A stretch of 33,351 nucleotides of DNA from Actinomycetes bacterium (lineage in GTDB: Bacteria > Actinomycetota > Acidimicrobiia > Acidimicrobiales > JAAEMS01), in the NCBI GenBank assembly GCA_024225275.1, contig JAAEMS010000368.1, positions 1-33,351 of the forward strand, given 5' to 3'. Made by a program: the position numbers and the translations under genes. Below are positions 17,901-24,453 of this stretch, piece after piece; position 1 is the first letter of the stretch; every line of letters starts with the position of its first letter. The notes under the pieces were generated by a model. It was not told the origin of the DNA and did not search any database. It saw only the letters and a list, made by a program, of their open reading frames with translations.

Positions 17901-18416
17901 CTTCCGGTACTTCAGGACACCGGCAGCCTCTTCGATGATGAGGCGCCGTTCCTCGGCCTTGGCGTTCAGGACAGCGTCGATCTGGCCCTGCGAGATGATG
18001 ACGTGCTGTTGGCGACCAACACCGCTGTCGGACAAGAGCTCCTGGATGTCGAGCAACCGACACGGGGCCCGGTTGATCGAGTATTCGCTGTCGCCGGTGC
18101 GGAACAGGGTGCGAGTGAGGGTGACCTCGTTGAACTCGATGGGCAGGAGACCGGCGGAGTTGTCGAGGGTGAGCGAAACCTCGGCCCGACCCAGGGCCGG
18201 GCGGTTGGTGGTGCCGGCGAAGATGACGTCATCCATCTTCTGTGACCGCACCGCGCTGGGGGCCTGGGCGCCCAGCACCCAGCCTATGGCGTCGACGACG
18301 TTGGACTTGCCGCTCCCGTTGGGGCCAACGACGACGGTGATGCCCGGCTCCAAGTCGACGGACGTAACGTCAGCGAACGACTTGAATCCCTTGATGGTCA
18401 GTGTCTTGAGAAACAG
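14916..18416 (-). CDS. smc: Chromosome segregation ATPase SMC, probable CTG start
   Basis: SMC forms the condensin-like ring that compacts and segregates the chromosome with ScpAB. The 1166-residue protein has Walker A GPNGSGKS (31-38), long coiled coils around a Gly-rich hinge (about 500-680), and a C-terminal head with the ABC signature LSGGERSLTALA and Walker B FYVMDEVEAALDD. The frame is open 82 codons further upstream but would run into the preceding gene. Between that gene's stop (18509) and Walker A no in-frame ATG or GTG exists, and the only TTG would remove the start of the ATPase fold. CTG at 18416 gives the standard N-terminus FLKTLTIKGFKSFAD and follows a purine-rich AGAGAGAG (18421-18428) by 4 nt. 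Confidence 0.95.
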   Translation of the reverse strand: MFLKTLTIKGFKSFADVTSVDLEPGITVVVGPNGSGKSNVVDAIGWVLGAQAPSAVRSQKMDDVIFAGTTNRPALGRAEVSLTLDNSAGLLPIEFNEVTLTRTLFRTGDSEYSINRAPCRLLDIQELLSDSGVGRQQHVIISQGQIDAVLNAKAEERRLIIEEAAGVLKYRKRKERAERKLTGTEANLVRLQDLLREVRRQLRPLEKQADAARRHGDVVSELHSLQVFVAGRQLAGLKSRLETGALDKAELASRERHLKTELARLDTDVMATEARLSAVGGDDLGDALGRLEALRERGRGLANVLAERRRGIDAARDASVDAEVVASLEAEAARLTKELGEVDDHARALVPDAREVERAEQALADERTRFESALEEGRELPAGQAAEVRGELSALRGGIDRARAEHERVTRRLRELQISSQRLEAEGERLRVNLASAEQDEVPLVDELDQTESRRVRAAGVVDELEAVRRGAEADRQAWTARAEALELALDEARARAGAEKLAQIDGVLGTLLDLIEVDPGWEAAFEAAAGEALAAVVVDSVEVGRRALDALHGGSFSGAVLALGTSIPAVSVPSVGESVRGHVRSSRADVEGLLDLLVGRAVAVQGGWPEAVDLALSHPDAVVVTTDGDRFGASGWRVGVAGTGATRSALDEAHEQAAIAAEQLTAAERDLAAARRELEEAQQIETEISRKLDANDSRSVADGDALQRVETERRDSDTEGEGLRERLTELDERLAREGARAAELGDLLPILESEDAAAEAEERRLDEVRDRLDQRSVAVAALRRDLEVRAAAVEERRGVLRSQLTTVEQRLERNVTEREQAASRRAALDGRAVAVDRLTQYVAVRLETVETELNDLRERRRRQSEATRAVSERLDGLRRQRHDHEVELSEVRERSQRVEIAEAETSLRIEAAVEALRRVHDVEPDTAINAEHPILTEGVSADARVRELERELKLMGPINPLALEEYEALQERHLFLQEQLDDVKGSRKELTKIIRAVDEEIVNVFAAAFSDVSQNFEHLFGTLFPGGTGKLGLTDPDNLLETGIEVEARPSGKNVRKLSLLSGGERSLTALAYLFAVFRSRPSPFYVMDEVEAALDDVNLHRFLDLVAEFRQDAQLIIVSHQKRTMEAADILYGVTMQPGGSSKIVSERMQDGEQLRQSETATVA

Positions 18417-18420
18417 GGGA

Positions 18421-18428
18421 CTCTCTCT
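18421..18428 (-). promoter_or_regulatory. Ribosome-binding site that places the smc start at CTG
   Basis: On the minus strand AGAGAGAG lies 4 nt upstream of the CTG at 18416. It is the only purine-rich tract near the conserved N-terminus of SMC. It supports CTG initiation, although the match to the anti-Shine-Dalgarno sequence is modest. Confidence 0.45.
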
Positions 18429-18508
18429 ATTCCGCTCGCGCCAAGGCCCGTACCCGCCGAGGAGCCAATCTAGCGAGCGCGCGGGCCGCGACCGCGAACT
18501 CGACCCCG

Positions 18509-19348
18509 CTAGACCTGGGACTGGTCGCAGAAGTAGGTCCAGTTGCCGCTGAACTTGACCCGTTTGATGGGGCCTCGGGCCCGCGGCGACATCTCGCCGT
18601 CTTTGCCGTAGACCTGGAGATGTTCCTGGTATTCGCCGGGTTGACCGTCGAGACCAATCCACGGGTGGTCACCCTCGAGTGACGTACCGCGGTACTTCAC
18701 CGCGTCGTGGAGAGTGCCCACCACCGACCGGTAGAGGCGCCGGATTTCCTGGGTCGAGAGCGATTCCGAGGCCCGGTCGTGACGCAGGCCGGCGTTGAAC
18801 AGGATCTCGTCGGCGTAGAGCGGCCCGAGACCAATGAGGACGTCGGGGTCCATCAGGAAGGTCTTCAGCTTCGTCGACCGGCTGCGCAGCATCGAGCCGA
18901 ACTGGGTCCACGAGATGGGCTGGGCCGCCGGGTCGACACCCTGGCCCATGCGGTCCGCGATCTCGGCCTCGAGCTCTTCTTCGGTGAGCACCTCGAGCAT
19001 GGCGTCGTCCTCGCAGGCCACGAAGCGCAGCTGCCCGCCCTGGGTGAACACGATGGCTACCTGGGTGTGGTCGTGCGCAGCGTCCTTGTTCGCGGCCTTC
19101 ACCAGGCGACCACTGTCAGCCAGATCGGCCAGGATGCGCTCCTCGCTGTCGAGCACGAACACCAAGAGGGTCCCCTTGCGGATCACCGTGGTGATCTTGA
19201 CTCCCTCGAGCCGGCTCGAGACCTGCTTCTTGGTCGCGTGGCGGCCGAGGTTCCGCATGGCACTGATCTCGACGTCTTTGATCTTGCGACCGGCCACCTC
19301 TTTCTCGAGGTCACGGCGGAGGGTCTCGATCTCGGGCAGATCAGGCAT
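18509..19348 (-). CDS. Fpg/MutM/Nei-family protein lacking most catalytic and zinc-finger residues
   Basis: The gene sits in the mutM position between rnc and smc and aligns end to end with actinobacterial Fpg (279 residues, MPDLPEIETLRRDLEKEVAG start, STQEIRRLYR helix). The key residues are changed. The usual Glu after the N-terminal Pro is Asp3. The Lys57 strand reads RKGTLLVF, with no Lys at the usual place. The lesion-filling HLGMSG is LADSG, DPRRFG is CEDDAM, and the Asn of GNxYADE is Pro (GPLYADE, 175-181). The C-terminal finger keeps one Cys (Cys274) of four. The frame is intact and the core conserved, so a new or non-catalytic DNA-binding role is more likely than decay. The start overlaps rnc by 8 bp. 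Confidence 0.85.
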   Translation of the reverse strand: MPDLPEIETLRRDLEKEVAGRKIKDVEISAMRNLGRHATKKQVSSRLEGVKITTVIRKGTLLVFVLDSEERILADLADSGRLVKAANKDAAHDHTQVAIVFTQGGQLRFVACEDDAMLEVLTEEELEAEIADRMGQGVDPAAQPISWTQFGSMLRSRSTKLKTFLMDPDVLIGLGPLYADEILFNAGLRHDRASESLSTQEIRRLYRSVVGTLHDAVKYRGTSLEGDHPWIGLDGQPGEYQEHLQVYGKDGEMSPRARGPIKRVKFSGNWTYFCDQSQV

Positions 19349-20108
19349 GGCTGGACTCATTCCCTTGGGGCTGGTGGTCGGGGGTGGTTGGACGTGCGCT
19401 GAGCACTTCCCAGGCGACGGCGGCGGCTTGCTGCTGGGCCTCCTTCTTGGAGCTACCGGTACCGGTACCGCGCACTTCGCCGCCGATGAGCACCGAGGCC
19501 ACGAACCGTTTCTCGTGGTCGGGACCCGATTCGGCCAACTCGTATGAGGGACTGGGTTCACCAAACCGGTGGGCGCTCAGTTCCTGGAGGCGGGTCTTGA
19601 AGTCCGTGTGGCCCGGCGAAGACGCCGCGGCCTCGATGTGGTCGGTGAAGGCATCCAGGATGAGCGGACGAACCGTGTCGAGGCCAGCGTCGATGTGGAC
19701 AGCAGCAATGACCGCTTCCATGGCGTCGGCCAGGATCGAGGGCTTGTCACGGCCACCCGACTGGAGCTCGCCGCGCCCGAGGCGCAGAGCATCGCCCACG
19801 GCGAAGGATCGGGCCACCGCGGCCAGGGGTTCGGCGCTGACGATGGCGGCCCTCATCTTGGCCAGCGACCCTTCGGGCAGGTCATAGGTGTGGAAGAGGT
19901 GCTCGGTGACGACGAGGCCGAGCACGGCATCGCCCAGGAACTCGAGGCGCTCGTTGGACTCGGGCCCGGGGTTCTCGGCGCACCACGAACGGTGCGAAAC
20001 GGCGATGCCCAGTAGACGCGGCTCGGAGAACTCGTGGCCCAGGCGCTGGGCCAACCGATCGACCTGATCGTCGATGGAGGGGCGGTCAGCCGACGCGTGA
20101 ATGGACAT
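19341..20108 (-). CDS. rnc: Ribonuclease III
   Basis: RNase III cleaves double-stranded RNA in rRNA maturation and mRNA turnover. The 255-residue protein carries the signature NERLEFLGDAV (52-62), with catalytic Glu and Asp residues, and the second acidic cluster ADAMEAVIAAV (about 122-132). A C-terminal dsRNA-binding domain spans about 170-240 (DFKTRLQEL, GTGSSKKEAQQQAA). The ATG at 20108 overlaps the 3' end of acpP by 23 bp; the frame continues upstream, but that extension has no homology. It also overlaps the Fpg-like gene by 8 bp, so expression is tightly coupled in the block. Confidence 0.95.
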   Translation of the reverse strand: MSIHASADRPSIDDQVDRLAQRLGHEFSEPRLLGIAVSHRSWCAENPGPESNERLEFLGDAVLGLVVTEHLFHTYDLPEGSLAKMRAAIVSAEPLAAVARSFAVGDALRLGRGELQSGGRDKPSILADAMEAVIAAVHIDAGLDTVRPLILDAFTDHIEAAASSPGHTDFKTRLQELSAHRFGEPSPSYELAESGPDHEKRFVASVLIGGEVRGTGTGSSKKEAQQQAAAVAWEVLSARPTTPDHQPQGNESSHA

Positions 20109-20376
20109 AGTCGACGGCGTCACGCACCGTCTTGAGGTCCTCGAGGTCGTCGTCGTCGATCCGGAAACCAACGGTGCGCTCACCCAACTCGTCTTCGAGG
20201 GCCTCGACGAGCTCGATCAGAGCCAGGGAGTCTGCGTCGAGGTCGTCCTGGAACGAATCGCCCTCGTTGATACCGCCGGGGTCGATCTCGAGAATGTCGG
20301 CCAAGCGGTCCTTGACCAGGTTCACGATCTCGTCTCGGCTCATGGGACCTTGTTCGACGTGGGTCTCGGCGGGCAC
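20086..20376 (-). CDS. acpP: Acyl carrier protein
   Basis: AcpP carries growing acyl chains on a 4'-phosphopantetheine arm attached to the Ser of the DSL motif, here Ser50 in DADSLALIEL. It has 96 residues from GTG 20376, chosen because GAGGAGG lies 5 nt upstream; the ATG at 20343 would give an 85-residue protein with a poorer ribosome-binding site. It is highly acidic, as expected. Its place between plsX and rnc ties phospholipid precursor synthesis to this block; PlsX uses acyl-ACP directly. Confidence 0.95.
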   Translation of the reverse strand: MPAETHVEQGPMSRDEIVNLVKDRLADILEIDPGGINEGDSFQDDLDADSLALIELVEALEDELGERTVGFRIDDDDLEDLKTVRDAVDYVHSRVG

Positions 20377-20381
20377 CGGGC

Positions 20382-20388
20382 CCTCCTC
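20382..20388 (-). promoter_or_regulatory. Strong ribosome-binding site fixing the acpP GTG start
   Basis: On the minus strand GAGGAGG ends 5 nt before GTG 20376. It is one of the best Shine-Dalgarno matches in the window and favours the longer acpP form. Confidence 0.7.
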
Positions 20389-20483
20389 GTTAGCTGGGAA
20401 CGGTCCGAGAGCCTACCGGGGTATGCCCGATTCCCCCCTTCACCACTATGCGTGGCTGAGTCAGCCGCAGAACGTGGCACTCA

Positions 20484-20527
20484 GGTTCAGCCCGCGATGG
20501 CTGGGTCGGTTCAGCCCGCGATGGCTG
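20484..20527. repeat. 24-bp-period tandem duplication at the plsX 3' end
   Basis: A 20-nt sequence beginning GGTTCAGCCCGCG occurs twice without mismatch, at 20484-20503 and 20508-20527, separated by GGTC. The copy at 20508 contains the plsX stop codon (20511-20513) and last codons. The other lies just beyond the stop in the 134-bp gap before acpP. It looks like replication slippage that duplicated the end of the gene. The rest of the gap (20377-20483) shows a GGCTGA/TCAGCC palindrome at 20454-20466 and no clear promoter. Confidence 0.85.
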
Positions 20528-21518
20528 CGGCCATACGATCGACCATGCCGGCCCGAGCAAGCTCGTCGGCTGATCGGATGGCGTTGGCGATGGCCCGTTC
20601 GGACGCCGATCCATGGCAGATCACGCACAAGCCCTTCACCCCGAGCAACATGGCTCCACCCCGCGACTCGGGATCGAGAATCTCGTTCCACACCGGCTCG
20701 AGCACCGGGTTGACCACATCGAGCACTTCGGCGCTGCCAACGTCAGCCTCGAGGGCCCGGCACAGGGCGTACTCGGCCGCCTGCATGCCCCCCTCCAGGG
20801 TCTTGAGCACCACATTGCCGGTGAAGCCGTCGGTCACGACAACATCGACGACCGGGTGCATGAGATCACGGCCCTCGACATTGCCCAGGAACCGACCACC
20901 CGAGACGTTCGACCATGAACCCTGGGCCAGCAGGCCATTGGCCTCCTTGACCAGGGTGTTGCCCTTCGTGGGCTCCTCACCAATGGACAACACACCCACC
21001 TGCGGGTTCTCGATACCAAACCGCTGTTGGGAGTACACCACACCCATCTGGGCGAACTGGACGAGCATCTCGGGCGTGCACTCGGCATTGGCCCCGGCGT
21101 CGAGCATCACCGTTGGGGTACCGCGGCTCGGGACCGGGATGGGGATGGCAATGCCGGGCCGCCCCACGCCCTTGATCCGTCCCATGCGCAACAGGGCCGA
21201 AGCCATGGTGGCCCCCGTGTTGCCGGCCCCGACCAGAGCGCTGGCCTCACCGTCGCGGACCGCCTCAGCGGCCCGAACCATGGAGGCGTCCTTCTTGCGC
21301 CGGACACTGCTACCCGGCTCGTCGTCCATGGTGATGACCTCGGCGGCCTCACGAATCGTCACCATGTCGGAGACCGCACCAATCTCATCGGGGCGGCCAA
21401 CCAGCAGGACAGGGATTCCGTAGTCGTCAGCGGCGCGGTTGACGCCCGAGACGATGGTGGTAGGGGCGTCGTCGCCGCCCATGGCGTCGACCGCGACCGG
21501 AAGGCCGGCCTGGGCCAC
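20511..21518 (-). CDS. plsX: Phosphate acyltransferase PlsX
   Basis: PlsX makes acyl-phosphate from acyl-ACP, the first step of the PlsX/PlsY route to phosphatidic acid. The 335-residue protein has the family start VAVDAMGGDDAPTT, the GAGNTGATMA segment, LDAGANAECTPEMLVQFA and VVTDGFTGNVVLKTLEG. The GTG at 21518 was chosen because it lies 10 codons before the conserved AVDAMGGD and leaves 25 bp to the rpmF stop; a longer in-frame start would overlap rpmF in another frame. The 3' end has been copied in a tandem duplication. Confidence 0.95.
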   Translation of the reverse strand: MAQAGLPVAVDAMGGDDAPTTIVSGVNRAADDYGIPVLLVGRPDEIGAVSDMVTIREAAEVITMDDEPGSSVRRKKDASMVRAAEAVRDGEASALVGAGNTGATMASALLRMGRIKGVGRPGIAIPIPVPSRGTPTVMLDAGANAECTPEMLVQFAQMGVVYSQQRFGIENPQVGVLSIGEEPTKGNTLVKEANGLLAQGSWSNVSGGRFLGNVEGRDLMHPVVDVVVTDGFTGNVVLKTLEGGMQAAEYALCRALEADVGSAEVLDVVNPVLEPVWNEILDPESRGGAMLLGVKGLCVICHGSASERAIANAIRSADELARAGMVDRMAAAIAG

Positions 21519-21543
21519 TGGAAACGACCGCCGGCCCGAACGA

Positions 21544-21723
21544 TCAGTCGACGTCGATGGCCTGGCGGCCGGCGTACCAACCACACTCAGGGCAGACCAC
21601 ATGGGGCTGCTTGGCGGTCGCGCAACGGGGGCAGACACTCCGCGCAGGGGTTTGGAGCTTCCACGCCGAGGCCCGACGGCTACGGCTCTTGGCCTTGGAG
21701 GTCTTCTTCTTCGGGACGGCCAT
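21544..21723 (-). CDS. rpmF: 50S ribosomal protein bL32
   Basis: This 59-residue ribosomal protein starts MAVPKKKTSKAKSRSRRASAW, the standard bL32 N-terminus. It has four zinc-binding cysteines in two CxxC pairs (Cys31, Cys34, Cys44, Cys47), so it is the zinc-containing form rather than the Cys-less paralogue used in zinc starvation. AGGA lies 4 nt before the ATG. It normally follows yceD directly; here about 1 kb of transposase debris intervenes, so it must have gained a promoter within that region or be read through it. Confidence 0.96.
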   Translation of the reverse strand: MAVPKKKTSKAKSRSRRASAWKLQTPARSVCPRCATAKQPHVVCPECGWYAGRQAIDVD

Positions 21724-21881
21724 AGGATCCTGCCTGGGTTCGTACTGTCAGTATCGAGGGGGCGGGGGCGCCACAGGGTGGGCGCTCACACGAGAATCAG
21801 AGGATAGTCGTTGACCGGGCCAGAACCACCCCCGCTAGGCCCCGGCCTCGCCAGTTCGGCCTCAGGAGTGCTTCCGCTCTT

Positions 21882-21905
21882 GCTGCCTGCGGCAGCGGGC
21901 CGCTG
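21882..21905. terminator. Two overlapping, mutually exclusive hairpins upstream of rpmF
   Basis: GCTGCC-TGC-GGCAGC (21882-21896) and CAGCG-GGC-CGCTG (21893-21905) are both perfect stem-loops that share four bases, so only one can form at a time. They lie in the 230-bp gap between the transposase remnant and rpmF. They could be the old terminator of the element, or lie in the rpmF leader if transcription starts upstream. No U-tract is present. Confidence 0.3.
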
Positions 21906-21953
21906 GCCCCGATTGTTCATGAGGGTGGCTGGGCGGCTCGGGGTCGCCGATGT

Positions 21954-22286
21954 TCAGGTGATGAGTTCGATGCTGCGGTACGCGGCGAGGATCTCGCCGG
22001 TGGTGGGCCGACCGTCGAGGATCCGTATGACGGGTTGGCGGGCGTGACGGACGATCCGGGCGGGGGTGTGCCAGAACTGCCATCGCATGGTCTTGGGTGC
22101 CGCGTTGGCGAACCGGCCGGCCAGGCAGAGCAGTTGGAACCAGCGGACCGGCGCATCAGCGAAACAGACGGTGTCGAGCCAGGCCCGGTTGGCGTCAAGA
22201 TCACCGAACGGGAACCGCGGAGGCTGTCCCGGGGGCTTTGAAGCAGAGGGGTGGTAGTCCCCTCCGAGACGGTGCCTGCGTGGCAT
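21954..22286 (-). pseudogene. IS1380-family transposase, C-terminal fragment
   Basis: About 80 residues match the end of IS1380-type DDE transposases: DANRAWLDTVCFADAPVRWF, LLCLAGRFANAAPKTMRW and RIVRHARQPVIRILDG, ending at TGA 21954. The catalytic domain (roughly the first 350 residues of a full enzyme) is missing. The sequence upstream of about 22235 in this frame no longer looks homologous, so the ATG at 22286 is probably not a genuine start. It cannot be active. Confidence 0.7.
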
Positions 22287-22742
22287 CGCTCAGGAGCCAT
22301 TCCACGGAATCCTGAGAAGGGACCACCTGATGAAGGAACTAGACCGATCGAGTCTGCTGAGCAAGGGCGGTTCGGGTGGGTGTGTGGGGTGGTGAGCGGT
22401 TCGGATGGAACCCCTCATCAGAGATCGCCAAACCCGCCGTTGCTTTCCAAGCAATGTCGGTGTGCAACGCCCACCCAGGTTGAACCGCAAGCTGAGGGGC
22501 CAAGGGGTCAGTGGTCGTAGGCGATCACAATGCCCACGAAGAGGTCCTCGCCCCAGCCAGAGCGCAACGATGGGACCCCGAGTTCCTCGGCAGATACCGA
22601 CAACGAGCCCAAGCCGAACGCAAAGTCGCCCAGATCAAATCCCGGATCCCCGGCATCCCCTGGCGCGGTCTGGACAAGGCCAACCTGTGGCTCGACCTAC
22701 GAATCGCCGCCCTCAACCTCGACCGGCCTCGCCATCTCGGCC
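21954..22742. mobile_element. Insertion-sequence debris between yceD and rpmF
   Basis: Two 3'-terminal transposase fragments of different families face each other in opposite directions and fill the space between two genes that are normally adjacent. The middle part (22287-22495) encodes nothing recognisable. I could not identify intact terminal inverted repeats or a target-site duplication. The right edge runs up to the yceD stop codon. This looks like two successive insertions followed by deletion. Confidence 0.6.
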
Positions 22743-22759
22743 TCAGTCGTCGAAGGTGA
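22496..22759 (+). pseudogene. IS1182-like (DDE_Tnp_1_6) transposase, C-terminal fragment
   Basis: About 80 residues match the C-terminal end of DDE_Tnp_1_6 transposases: FLGRYRQRAQAERKVAQIK, then IPWRGLDKANLWLDLRIAAL and NLDRPRHLGL. An in-frame stop at 22493-22495 cuts it off from any N-terminal domain. The reading frame runs 17 bp into the end of convergent yceD, so the transposase homology itself probably ends near 22740. It is a dead remnant in the orientation opposite to the IS1380-type fragment. Confidence 0.65.
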
Positions 22760-23315
22760 GGTCCGACAACGCGGCCCACCGGGGGTCGATGCCGCCGGTC
22801 TCGGCCCCCTCTTCCTCGTCGGCGAGATGGGCACCGTCGGTGGGAAACGACTCGGGGTCAGGGCCCCGGCAACCGGAACCGCACAGCGGGGCCAGAGGCA
22901 GGCTGAGCAAGACGGCCTCGCGCACGAGCTCGCCCAGATCGATCTGATCACCCACTATCGTCCAGATCTCCTCCGGGTCTTCGGGGTGACGTTGCCAGAT
23001 CTCGTGGACGTCAACCTCGATCTCGCCCTCGATCGGCTCCAGGCAGCGGCGGCACTCGCCCTGCCAGGGAGCCGTGACCTGACCGACGACAGCCAGGCCA
23101 TCCAGCGAGGCCTCGACCACCAGGTCGACGTCGATGGCACCACCCTCGGGCACGGCGGCCGAACTGATGGCGACAGCGTCGAGGACGGTGGTGCCGCGCA
23201 CCAGACGCCGCTCTGCGACGCGACCCTCGACGTCGCCGACCGAGACAACCAGCGATGCGTCGGGGTTGTGCTCGGGGCCGGGGGAACTGGTCACGGGCAG
23301 CGGGTCAGCCCGCAT
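22743..23315 (-). CDS. yceD: YceD/DUF177 protein (rRNA/large-subunit assembly related)
   Basis: This DUF177 protein of up to 190 residues has the family core ECRRCLEPIEGEIEVDV (Cys88, Cys91) and a second pair in PLCGSGCRGPDPESF. Together they suggest a four-Cys zinc site. DUF177 proteins lie beside rpmF in most bacteria and have been linked to 23S rRNA and large-subunit biogenesis. ATG 23315 overlaps the upstream gene by 11 bp; GTG 23297 is an alternative. Its C-terminus (LSDLTFDD) abuts transposase debris and may have been trimmed, though the family core is complete. Confidence 0.9.
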   Translation of the reverse strand: MRADPLPVTSSPGPEHNPDASLVVSVGDVEGRVAERRLVRGTTVLDAVAISSAAVPEGGAIDVDLVVEASLDGLAVVGQVTAPWQGECRRCLEPIEGEIEVDVHEIWQRHPEDPEEIWTIVGDQIDLGELVREAVLLSLPLAPLCGSGCRGPDPESFPTDGAHLADEEEGAETGGIDPRWAALSDLTFDD

Positions 23316-23931
23316 CCTGGTCGAACAGATCCTCGGGTCCGGCCTCTGGTTCGGGGGCGGGGACCTCGGGCTCCGGTTCGAAGGAGCGTCCGGCCGTGCC
23401 CTGCAATTTCTCGCGACCACCACGAACGGTTGCCGCGGTGCGCTCGAGCACGATCTCGAAGCTGGCCAGCCGCTGGTCGCAGAAGTCCTCGGTCTCGCGG
23501 CGCATCCGCCGGGCGGTGGCCTCGGCCTCGTCGACGATGCGAGAGGCCCGTTGCTCGGCGAGCTTGACCACCTCGCCGCGCCGCACCATCTGCTCGGCAC
23601 GGGTCCGGGCCGCACCCAGAATCTCGTCGCCCTCACGTCGGACCCGGCCCAGGAACTCGTCGCGTTCCTTGAGCAGCCACCGGGCTGCCCTCAGCTCTTC
23701 GGGCAGTGAGCCGAGGGCATCGTTGACCAGCCCCAGGACCTCCTCGCGGTTGATCATGGCCGAAGCCGACAGTGGCATGGGCCGGGCCTGGTCGATCAGC
23801 TCGTGGATGCGGGCGAGAATGGCTTCGAGCCGGGGATCTTGGTGGCCACCGGGGGCCGGCCCCGACCCGTTCCCGGCGACTGGGGCCGCCGGGTCAGGGG
23901 GTGCTGCGTCGGAGTCGTGGTTGGGCTTCAT
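23305..23931 (-). CDS. DivIVA-like coiled-coil protein in the SepIVA position
   Basis: This 208-residue soluble protein has a disordered Pro/Gly-rich N-terminus (1-32), a short helical region and a long Glu/Arg-rich coiled coil (about 75-180), then an acidic Pro/Glu tail. It lies between coaD and yceD, where mycobacteria carry Rv2927c (SepIVA), a DivIVA-domain septation factor. Composition and position fit an orthologue that organises septal or polar envelope growth. I see no clear N-terminal DivIVA membrane-binding motif, so orthology rests mainly on synteny. An ATP-synthase b-subunit-like coiled coil is the usual automatic misannotation. Confidence 0.8.
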   Translation of the reverse strand: MKPNHDSDAAPPDPAAPVAGNGSGPAPGGHQDPRLEAILARIHELIDQARPMPLSASAMINREEVLGLVNDALGSLPEELRAARWLLKERDEFLGRVRREGDEILGAARTRAEQMVRRGEVVKLAEQRASRIVDEAEATARRMRRETEDFCDQRLASFEIVLERTAATVRGGREKLQGTAGRSFEPEPEVPAPEPEAGPEDLFDQDAG

Positions 23932-23934
23932 GAT

Positions 23935-24408
23935 TCAGAGCTTCTCCTGGAGGCGGGCGAGAACGACGGCGGGAACGACACCCGACACGTCGCCGCCCAT
24001 GCGGGCGATCTCGCGCACGTACTTGGCGGCCACGAAACCCTGCGCCGGCTCGGCCGGGAGAAAGAGGGTGGGAACCCCCCCCGTGGCTTCATTCATGCGC
24101 GCCTGCTCGACCTCGCTGTCGAAGTCGGCCACGCCCCGCAGCCCCTTGATGATCGCGTCGACCCCGTTGTCGCGGGCCGCGTCGATCACCAAGCCGGAGA
24201 ACTGGGCCAACTCGACCTCGGGCAGGTGGGAGGTGGTTGCGGTCAGCATGGCGCGGCGTTCGTCGGCATCGAAGAGCCCGGAGGGCTTCAGGGGGTTCCA
24301 GCCGACCCCCACGACGACCCGGTCGAAGATGACCGCGGCCTGTTCGATGAGGGCCAGGTGGCCGTTGTGGACGGGGTCGAACGACCCGGGGTAGAGCACT
24401 GAGGTCAC
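23935..24408 (-). CDS. coaD: Phosphopantetheine adenylyltransferase (PPAT)
   Basis: CoaD transfers AMP from ATP to 4'-phosphopantetheine, the penultimate step of CoA synthesis. The 157-residue form begins TSVLYPGSFDPVHNGHLALI, containing the nucleotidyltransferase HNGH motif (14-17). It also has IIKGLRGVADFDSE and AAKYVREIA. The GTG at 24408 is preferred because GGGAGA lies 10 nt upstream and the length is typical; a GTG at 24426 would add six residues. The gene ends 3 bp before the DivIVA-like gene. Confidence 0.96.
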   Translation of the reverse strand: MTSVLYPGSFDPVHNGHLALIEQAAVIFDRVVVGVGWNPLKPSGLFDADERRAMLTATTSHLPEVELAQFSGLVIDAARDNGVDAIIKGLRGVADFDSEVEQARMNEATGGVPTLFLPAEPAQGFVAAKYVREIARMGGDVSGVVPAVVLARLQEKL

Positions 24409-24453
24409 TGAGGGTGAGTCTCCCACTCGCGGGGTTCGGGCGTATCGCCCGGC

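Noticed and set aside
18417..18662. Upstream extension of SMC by 82 residues
   Set aside because: It would overlap the Fpg-like gene by about 150 bp and adds sequence unlike any SMC N-terminus.
22405..22947. 180-codon plus-strand frame over the transposase debris
   Set aside because: It is Arg/Pro/Ser-rich with no family resemblance, and it crosses from debris into antisense yceD.
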